Below are positions 57,648 through 64,000 of a stretch of DNA of 64,000 nucleotides, one piece after another. Origin of the DNA: Strobilurus pachycystidiatus (Eukaryota > Basidiomycota > Agaricomycetes > Agaricales > Physalacriaceae); assembly GCA_019915135.1 (NCBI GenBank), contig JAHLMK010000007.1:2542001-2606000 (forward strand), written 5' to 3'. Both the position numbers and the translations under genes were made by a program. Within the stretch, counting starts at the first letter, position 1, and each line of letters begins with the position of its first letter. A model generated the notes under the pieces. It made no database searches and was not told the origin of the DNA. It saw nothing but the letters and a program-made list of their open reading frames with translations.

Positions 57648-58968
57648 ATGAAGAAACCTCAGAGGTTTTCCGTCTTCCTTTTGACTCTACTCGCTAGTCT
57701 TGCTAGCATTCTCTACTACAGCCGGGACACTGACTTTGCCCCGTTCCTGGCATCTTCGTGGTGGAATTGGGTCCTCCCTCCCCGACATTCTCTTCCCAGC
57801 TACGCCGCAGAGCATGCACCTTACGTCTACCTTTCTTCCGTCGAATCCTTTTGGCCTTCGGATGTTGCTGAGCATCTTCAGCATACTACGCCCGAGGTCT
57901 ATCACACTTCGCCTTGATAAAGTCTATCGTCCCTAATTCAGAGTTTAGGTCGATTTCGTCGCGCTCGCTGGCAGTCACACGCTGCGGAACCTGAATCAAA
58001 CCTCTCATTCTGCTTACCTATCTTCAAACGATAATGTAGAGACAGCTCCACCGTGGCTTGCCTCTGTCTCGAATAAACCCACTAAATCGGGATACTCTGC
58101 AGCGCCTGCAACTATCATTGCGGTCGAAAAAGCGAATGGTATCGTCGATGTATTCTACTTCTATTTCTACTCCTACAATCAGGGTGAAGTCTATCCACAT
58201 CGCACAGGCTATTCAACGTCACTTACTTCTTCAAACCCAGGTCCCACCGTTATGGACGTAAGACTCGGGAACCATGTCGGCGACTGGGAACACACCATGG
58301 TTCGCTTCCTCAACGGCGTACCTCAATATGTCTACCTCTCCGCTCATGAGTGGGGCACGTCGTACACGTATGAGGGCATCGACAAACTCCACGGCCGACC
58401 GGTCGTGTACAGCGCAGCAGGCTCCCATGCCAACTACGCTGCACCTGGCAAACACGAATTCGAACTTCCTGACGGCTTACTCTATGACATTACTGATGCC
58501 GGTACACTTTGGGACGTGACAAAGAACTTTAGAGGATATTTCTACGATGGCACGTCCTTCACCAGCGCTGGCGGAGTGGGGTCGAGGCCAGAAGCTGAAG
58601 GTGTTACTTGGCTGTCCTGGCTCGGGCGCTGGGGAGACGAGCATTTTCCAGACGCTGATTCCCGCCAGTACAGCTTCTTCGGGCAATATCATTATAGCTC
58701 TGGGCCAAGGGGTGAGTTTTGTAACATTTGTCCAATCGTTTGTTCTCCAGAATTGAATTGTAATCACATAGGACCCCTCGACAAAAATCTCGAGCGCGTT
58801 TCAGTTTGCGGAACTGCCGACTGTAACATCCAGACGTCGACTGCCAAGATTGTACCGAGTACCACCACTATCAATATTGACGCCAAGTCGAAATACGGAG
58901 GCATGATCCAACAGTTCATGGCCTTCAAAGCAGAACTGATTGCTAGGAATGCATCCTTTACGATTTAG
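57648..58968 (+). CDS. Vps62-like protein, membrane-anchored or secreted
   Basis: Four exons (57648-57896, 57949-58183, 58241-58711, 58772-58968; introns 52, 57 and 60 nt) give 383 residues. An N-terminal hydrophobic signal/anchor (FSVFLLTLLASLASILYY) is followed by the Vps62 fold: YAAEHAPYVYLSSVESFWPSDV, LQHTTPEV, ALAGSHTLRNLNQ, VFYFYFYSYNQG, LGNHVGDWEHTMVRF, RPVVYSAAGSHANYA, TDAGTLWDVT, WLGRWGDEHFPD and GPLDKNLERVSVCG. Family members in yeast affect vacuolar sorting; many fungal homologues are probably secreted, and their biochemical role is unsettled. The first intron is chosen because TTPEV then runs straight into DFVALAGSH. Confidence 0.87.
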
Positions 58969-59066
58969 GTCTACTCTATGCTCTAATTGCAGACTATACG
59001 ATCTCATATGTACACAAGTAGTGTTTGCTTCACTTGGGTAGGACCGTTTCGCACAAACACGCCACT

Positions 59067-62000
59067 CTAGTCTAGAGGATTCCTAGAGCAGACCTTACTA
59101 ATAGTTTCCATCTCCTCCTTCCGATACGTATCTTCTATAATGCTCAGCGACACTTCACCATCATTGAACGACACCATCTGTGGCGATTGGACCGTCCATT
59201 TCGGCCAACTAAACTGGGCATCCACGTTCCCGGGACCGTTCGGGTTCAAGGAAGTGACAAAATGTACGAGGGCATCCTGAAGATCACCGGCTTCTGGTGG
59301 ATATGTACTGGAAATGAGGTCTGCACCGTGGAAAGAGCCGAGCACGGGGAAATCTTTGGAGCGCTTGTATACTAGAGAGGCGGATGTCAGCGGACACACA
59401 GTTCAGAATGAGTGGATAACTAGGGATGTGCGGGCCAGGGCAGGGCTCAGAGCCCTCGCTAGGGCAGGGCCAGGGCCTAGCAAAGTCCAAGCCCTGCCCT
59501 AAGCCCTGAGCCCTGTAGGGCAGGGCAGGGCCAGGGCTCAGCCCTAGGGCTTATGTGCGCCACACATAGTCCGACATACAACATCCTATACATACTCTTC
59601 ATGTAATTATCTACTGCTACTGACATGTATTAACCTTGATTAGCATTCTAGTGTCTTTCTCAGCAATGAGACTCCCAGTAGAGTTGAGGAGGACTGTCCG
59701 AGACTCACTGTCCCGATTCGGGATGAGAAAGTCGTGACAAATCACGTGACTGATGGGGGGGTTCCAACTTCCGAGCTCTCACAACCTCCAACTCAGTGCT
59801 GACTCTGGTTTTATGTCAGACACCACAAGTTTGTATATGAGCTCAGATGAGAAGAACAGGTAATCAAAGTCTAAAATAGATGTATCAAGAGCTCCCTACT
59901 CACCGTCCCAGGCCTTCAGGCCCTAGGGCTCAGCCCCGGGCTCAAGGCCTACATAATCTCAGCCCCGGCCCTCGGCCCTCACCAAGGCAGGGCAGGGCAG
60001 GGCAGGTCAGGGCAGGGCCGAGGGCCTGAGCCCTGGCCCGCACATCCCTATGGATAACTAACTGTATGCATAGACATCCTGCTGTCCCGAAATCGCGGCC
60101 GAGAATACTCGACGCGGGGATTGGAATGTAAAGTCGCCTTGGAATGCGGATAACCGCTTGAACTGTGGCGTGATAGCGTTGTTGTCTCCAGTGTCGAACG
60201 GGGAGCCTTCCGAAGGACTTTCAGAGTAAAGATCTCTCAAGACAGCTATATCTTCATCGGACGTCGCGTCGGACATGATGGCTCTGATGACATGTTCGAC
60301 GCCTGCATTTGTCCTGCAAGTTCGCAATCAGCTGTCTATATGACTTCGAGGAAGTGGTAGGCCGACATACGTGACGTTCCGCTGAGACAATGCAAAGATC
60401 GTCCCTTCGTCGTCGCAGCTACCTGGGCGGATCTCAGATAGGCACGATACACAGTTTATAAGGATGTTTATGCACCAATGACCACCGGCACTTTCGCAAT
60501 CTTCTTCATTTCTACCAGGCGCTGGGGGTAATCCGGGAGCAACAATCCGTCAGCTCGTGGCATGAAGGGCAGTCCCACCACCTGCGTAAGTATTGCCTCC
60601 AGAGTCAGCAACGAAGAACGTGATGTAACCTGAATGATAGCCCACGTTATATTCGAACAAGCTAGGACTTTTGTCGACCGCCTCGTCCAAGGTACTATAG
60701 GGTAAGCCTCGTAAACATTCAAGAGTGTCCCTTGAGCCGGTACAGTTGGTTTCTGTCACAAGGGCGTCGTAATCTTCCAGCAGTGTCAAGGCCGTTCGTG
60801 ACGCCATACAATTTAGGCTTACACTTTTGGCCATCCTCGATGTTCCCGACAGGATAGTGCGCTCCCGATTGCAAGAACGCACCACGGAAGAGTCCCTCCG
60901 TATCACCGCCATTGATGAGCATATGATACGCCGCGGATATAGCACCTGCAGATTGACCCCAGCTATGCTCGAAGTTCTTGATTTCGCATACAGGAAGGAT
61001 TGAAAGCATACGCACATGGTGACTTTCTCTGGGTCGCCCCCGAATGCGGAAATGTATTTCTGGATCCATTTGAGAGCTGTTCGTTCTGAGAATGGGAGGT
61101 GAATACTGAGTGTTAGCGTTCGGAGGACTGATACTAGACTCACGATCGTGTAGTCCCAAATTGCCTACACCAGCCGCTTTTACTTCTTTGCCGGGGAGAA
61201 ATCCGAATGCTGCGCATAATGATGAGAAGGCGGCTAGAATCATCTATGAGCGCGCACCTGAAAGACGATAATTTATGGATACGTAAATGATGGGCTCTCC
61301 CAGGACGATGGACCGCTCGACAAGACCGGTCCCATTGAAAAACAGGGCGCCGCCAGAAATGAAACCACCTTGATTGAGAAGATGTCACAGAGATGAGACA
61401 TTGAGCAGTTCAGGTACCTCCATGGATCCACTAGTACAGCGTTGATCAGGACGTGCAGATAGTGCGGCAGTTGAAGTGAGCTTACGACAACAACTGGTAG
61501 TCTACTTGTGTGTGAAGTCGAGTTGGGCTTGACTACATTGACAGACAAGCCTGATAGCTGGAGTCTTAGACGAAGCCAGATATTGCGCGACCAGTCGTAT
61601 CAGACTTACAGTCTTCGTCAAAATGAATGGGCGTTGATTGAAAGGCCTCGTCAAGGTATCGTGCCGTCACTTCGGGGAGACCCTCGGTGCTGGGAGGTTT
61701 CATACCCTGTTGCGGACAAGCAGGTCCAAACGCAGTAGCATTGATTGCGCCCGAGTATGGTGGAACGGCGACTGAAAGTCTGAAGCGAAGGTCGCCTATT
61801 CTGGCAAGACATAAGCAAGTTTGACTTGGATGGTGAAGGATTTGAGCAGGCTCACGGTGCGTTTGCGAATGGTATTCCGAGAAACTTGTGCACTGACCCC
61901 TCTGCAATCCCAGTCACGTCAGCTAGATCCAATTTCACGACTGGCTGAGTTGCAGTTGGATCCAAGCCTCCAAAAAACCATGTTTGCACGATGAATGCGA

Positions 62001-62070
62001 CGAAGAGTGCGACGGAAGGTATGGTAAGAAACATGGGAATCATGGTCGGGACTGAGAGACGCAATGACAT
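59067..62070 (-). CDS. Type-B carboxylesterase/lipase (alpha/beta hydrolase), intron enlarged by a MITE
   Basis: Thirteen exons, twelve introns, about 570 residues. An N-terminal hydrophobic segment (PSVALFVAFIVQTWFF) serves as signal or anchor. Seen in order: GSVHKFLGIPFANAP, VVVWIHGGGF (oxyanion hole), VSINYRLSAFGFL, NLGLHDQRTALKWIQKYI, VTIWGQSAGAISAAY (Ser nucleophile in GxSxG), VIGSCDDEGTIFALS (acid, Glu as in Candida rugosa-type lipases) and PVLGSFHGADL (His). All three catalytic residues survive. Eleven introns are about 48-64 nt; the last, 59372-60062, is 691 nt because a 630-bp element plus its duplicated target lies inside it. Without the insertion that intron would be 53 nt and the flanking exons join in phase (VYAYIYKRSKDF), so the gene is probably still functional. 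Confidence 0.88.
59413..59420. repeat. Target-site duplication, left copy
   Basis: TGGATAAC, identical to 60051-60058. Confidence 0.88.
59421..60050. mobile_element. hAT-type MITE, 630 bp, inside an esterase intron
   Basis: Ends TAGGGATGTGCGGGCCAGGG and its reverse complement, at least 21 bp perfect. Flanked by identical 8-bp repeats TGGATAAC (59413-59420, 60051-60058), the hAT target-site length. Both subterminal regions are crowded with AGGGC pentamers in both orientations, perhaps transposase-binding sites. No coding capacity. Confidence 0.88.
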
Positions 62071-62137
62071 GAGCTGGTAGGGCGGCCTTTATACACTCTT
62101 GTTAGTATCGGGAGGCCGTAACTGCTAACTTCTTTGG

Positions 62138-62882
62138 GGAAAGGTGGCAGACCCACCGTGTATCCAAATGCGGACATGACGTCGTCCTTCTGGAAACGCT
62201 TCCTCGCTTCAGCGCGACCGCCGCGAGAGGCGGCGCGGCAATTTGGCGAATGTAGGGACCAAATAGTGTAGTCGTACTAAGCAGCAATAGTGTAGTCTCC
62301 CTGAACATTGAACATTGACACCTTTGAGGCTTGGTGAAATTTCAGATCTGTAAATGTTTTGCGCCACCACACAAGGAAGCCAGTGAAAGCCTTCTTGATT
62401 CACTTTTGGTCAACCTCGCAGCATGAAGCTCAATGAGAAGTCCCGGTGGATGGAGGACACGCGGCGGAGACTTGACACGCAACAGTGAACAGTGAGGTAC
62501 TGAAAGGTCTTGTCATGAAAGACGGCTTCCTATGTCCGTTCCGTTCAAGTTAAAAACTTTGAATCACATTTCGACTAATGTTTCTTGTTGAGTCAATGCG
62601 GTCGATATACTACCCAATGTACTTCAGCCGAGGCCGTTGGTGTGGCGGCATAATTAGTAAAAAGAACGAGAAATCAATTGGACACAGGCTACAGTACAAC
62701 AAGTAGTCCTCGTGTTTAGCCACTGCACCATTGCTGCTTAGTATGACTGCACTATTTGGTCCCTACATTCGCCAAATTGCCGCGCCGCCTCTCGCGGCGG
62801 TCGCGCTGAAGCGAGGAAGCGTTTCCAGAAGGACGACGTCATGTCCGCATTTGGATACACGGTGGGTCTGCCACCTTTCCCT
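62138..62882. repeat. Fold-back element, ~160-bp nearly identical inverted arms
   Basis: Arms 62138-62298 and 62723-62882 are inverted copies differing at only a few positions near the inner ends, all transitions. Each arm carries the small GC-rich palindrome CCGCCGCGAGAGGCGGCGCG. The 424-bp centre has no gene. Flanking duplication not defined. Confidence 0.75.
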
Positions 62883-63126
62883 TCTTTGGGGAAGTTTCCT
62901 CTGGATCGCCTTCCGAACGCAGCACAGTGATTGGGAAAATGCACAAACACGGATTGTTTGTTTGACATACGCCTCGCTGTTGCAACGACTTGGCATTTTG
63001 ACTGTTCCTGTACAATGTTGAGAATGGTTATGGAGGAGCGAATGGAAGCAAAGCTATGAGTCATCTCGACTGATCGATATGATCGCGGTGCCTATAATCA
63101 GACTTGCTCTTAAACTTCGTGGTTAA
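62883..63126. other. Flank of the fold-back and cytochrome-b5 gene promoter
   Basis: About 240 bp between the right arm and the next start codon. Nothing else seen. Confidence 0.4.
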
Positions 63127-63886
63127 ATGACCTCTTTCCTTCGTAATTGGCTCTCTGGCGCCCCCGAGCAAGCTGCCGCGCCCTCCTTGCCGACTCCTGA
63201 AATCAACACCATCTCTCCACATGCATCCGACGACGAGGACGACGGCAACGCCACCGAGACCGAGCACGACAAGGACAACGATGAGCCCCCCGCCTTCCCC
63301 GCCCCAAACAGCGCCCAGCGCAGCTCCTCCAAGAGCACTCTAGACACTCAGCTGATGCCTCCTTCCGGCTCAGCTGTGCCAGGCTCCGGCTCTTCCCTGA
63401 TGCCTCCGCCGACAACGACCAGAGCACCCGTCAAACCCACCAAGAAAAGGGACAAGGTCGCCCTTGCTCCTGGCCACAGTCCGCTAGACTGGGCGAGACT
63501 AAAGTCGTCGGGAGAGGATCTGCGGGTCAGTCAGTTTGGATGTTGTTTGACAGGCTGTTGATTGCCGCCTGTTAGGGTGTTGACGCGTTGAGAAGGATAC
63601 CACCGTCCGTGCTAAAGCTGCATAATAAGCGAGACGATGCATGGTCGGTTTTCAACGGCAAAGTGTACAACATAACACCATATCTGTCGTTTCATCCCGG
63701 CGGCGAGCGAGAGCTCATGCGCGTCGCTGGCCGCGATGGCACCAAGCTGTTCGGTGTGCTACCTTCTTACCTGTTATCCTTGCCCCCGTTAATCATTGTT
63801 AAGCTCTCACTCATGCTTGGGTCAATGTAGACTTCATGCTTGACGCATGCCTCGTTGGATTTCTTATACCCGAACCATCTTCATGA
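63127..63886 (+). CDS. Cytochrome b5-like heme-binding domain protein (Irc21 type)
   Basis: Three exons (63127-63525, 63576-63753, 63804-63886; both introns 50 nt) encode 219 residues. The N-terminal 110 residues are disordered, acidic and Ser/Pro-rich. Then KVALAPGHSPLDWARLKSSG leads into a cytochrome-b5 fold: DDAWSVFNGKVYNITPYLSFHPGG (first heme His in HPGG), GRDGTKLFA and THAWVNVDFML (second His). The preceding 'hspldWarl' block is typical of Irc21/cytochrome-b5-reductase-like fungal proteins, which act as small electron carriers in the cytosol or at the ER. No membrane helix is seen, so it is probably soluble. Confidence 0.9.
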
Positions 63887-64000
63887 CCTTGATTCACGCC
63901 ACATCTATATTTCTTAGACACATCATGGTACGGTCGACGCTTTACATAGTTGTCATTGGACGAAGCAATGTGAGTTCTTGCTTTCACATCTTACAAAGCG

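Noticed and set aside
59430..60040. CRISPR-like repetition of AGGGC units
   Set aside because: Pentamers are irregular, without spacers of constant size, and fall inside a transposon of a eukaryote.
59067..60327. Two separate small minus-strand genes either side of the MITE
   Set aside because: Their sequences are consecutive parts of one carboxylesterase. The exons join in phase once the element-bearing intron is removed.

Overview
The window is nuclear DNA of a filamentous basidiomycete, most likely an Agaricomycete. Almost every recognisable gene is cut by many 42-70 nt GT-AG introns. The proteins (WOPR and NsdD-like GATA regulators, PMP47-type carrier, GH13_5 amylase, G1-like secreted beta-sandwich protein) are fungal, and gene-dense blocks alternate with transposon-scarred spacers. 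I spliced the genes by eye, choosing junctions that keep phase and family motifs; junctions are predictions.

Layout. 0-16 kb: 3' end of a GH13_5 alpha-amylase (+), a WOPR regulator (+), a small membrane protein (+), a head-to-head pair NEDD1 (-) / FAN1 nuclease (+), then NOP12 (-), whose stop codon was hit by a 1.96-kb transposon. 16-26 kb: gene-poor, with a weak hypothetical gene, a BTB protein (-), a secreted beta-sandwich protein (-) and several short repeats. 26-41 kb: HMG-box regulator (+) facing a membrane-anchored F-box protein (-), PX-PB1 protein (+), Arp10 (-), peroxisomal carrier (-), isochorismatase-like hydrolase (-) and alpha-arrestin (+). 41-46 kb: a decayed M20 carboxypeptidase S gene, then a head-to-head pair TGS1 (-) / MED22 (+). 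46-49 kb: gene-poor, with a dense GC-rich hairpin array. 49-64 kb: NsdD-like GATA factor (+), TauD dioxygenase (-), peroxisomal enoyl-CoA hydratase/isomerase (-), Vps62-like protein (+), type-B carboxylesterase (-) with a hAT-type MITE in one intron, a fold-back repeat, and a cytochrome-b5 protein (+).

The genes do not form one pathway. Housekeeping functions (snRNA cap trimethylation, Mediator, rRNA maturation, dynactin, spindle-pole gamma-tubulin recruitment, crosslink repair) mix with metabolic and developmental genes. Two proteins belong to peroxisomal fatty-acid breakdown (PMP47/Ant1-type carrier and an enoyl-CoA hydratase ending in -AKL), but they lie about 20 kb apart.

The most notable observations are transposon-host junctions: a TIR that replaced the NOP12 stop codon and adds six residues, a MITE cleanly inserted in an esterase intron with its 8-bp duplication intact, a young ~160-bp fold-back, and a 180-bp array of perfect short hairpins of unknown origin.
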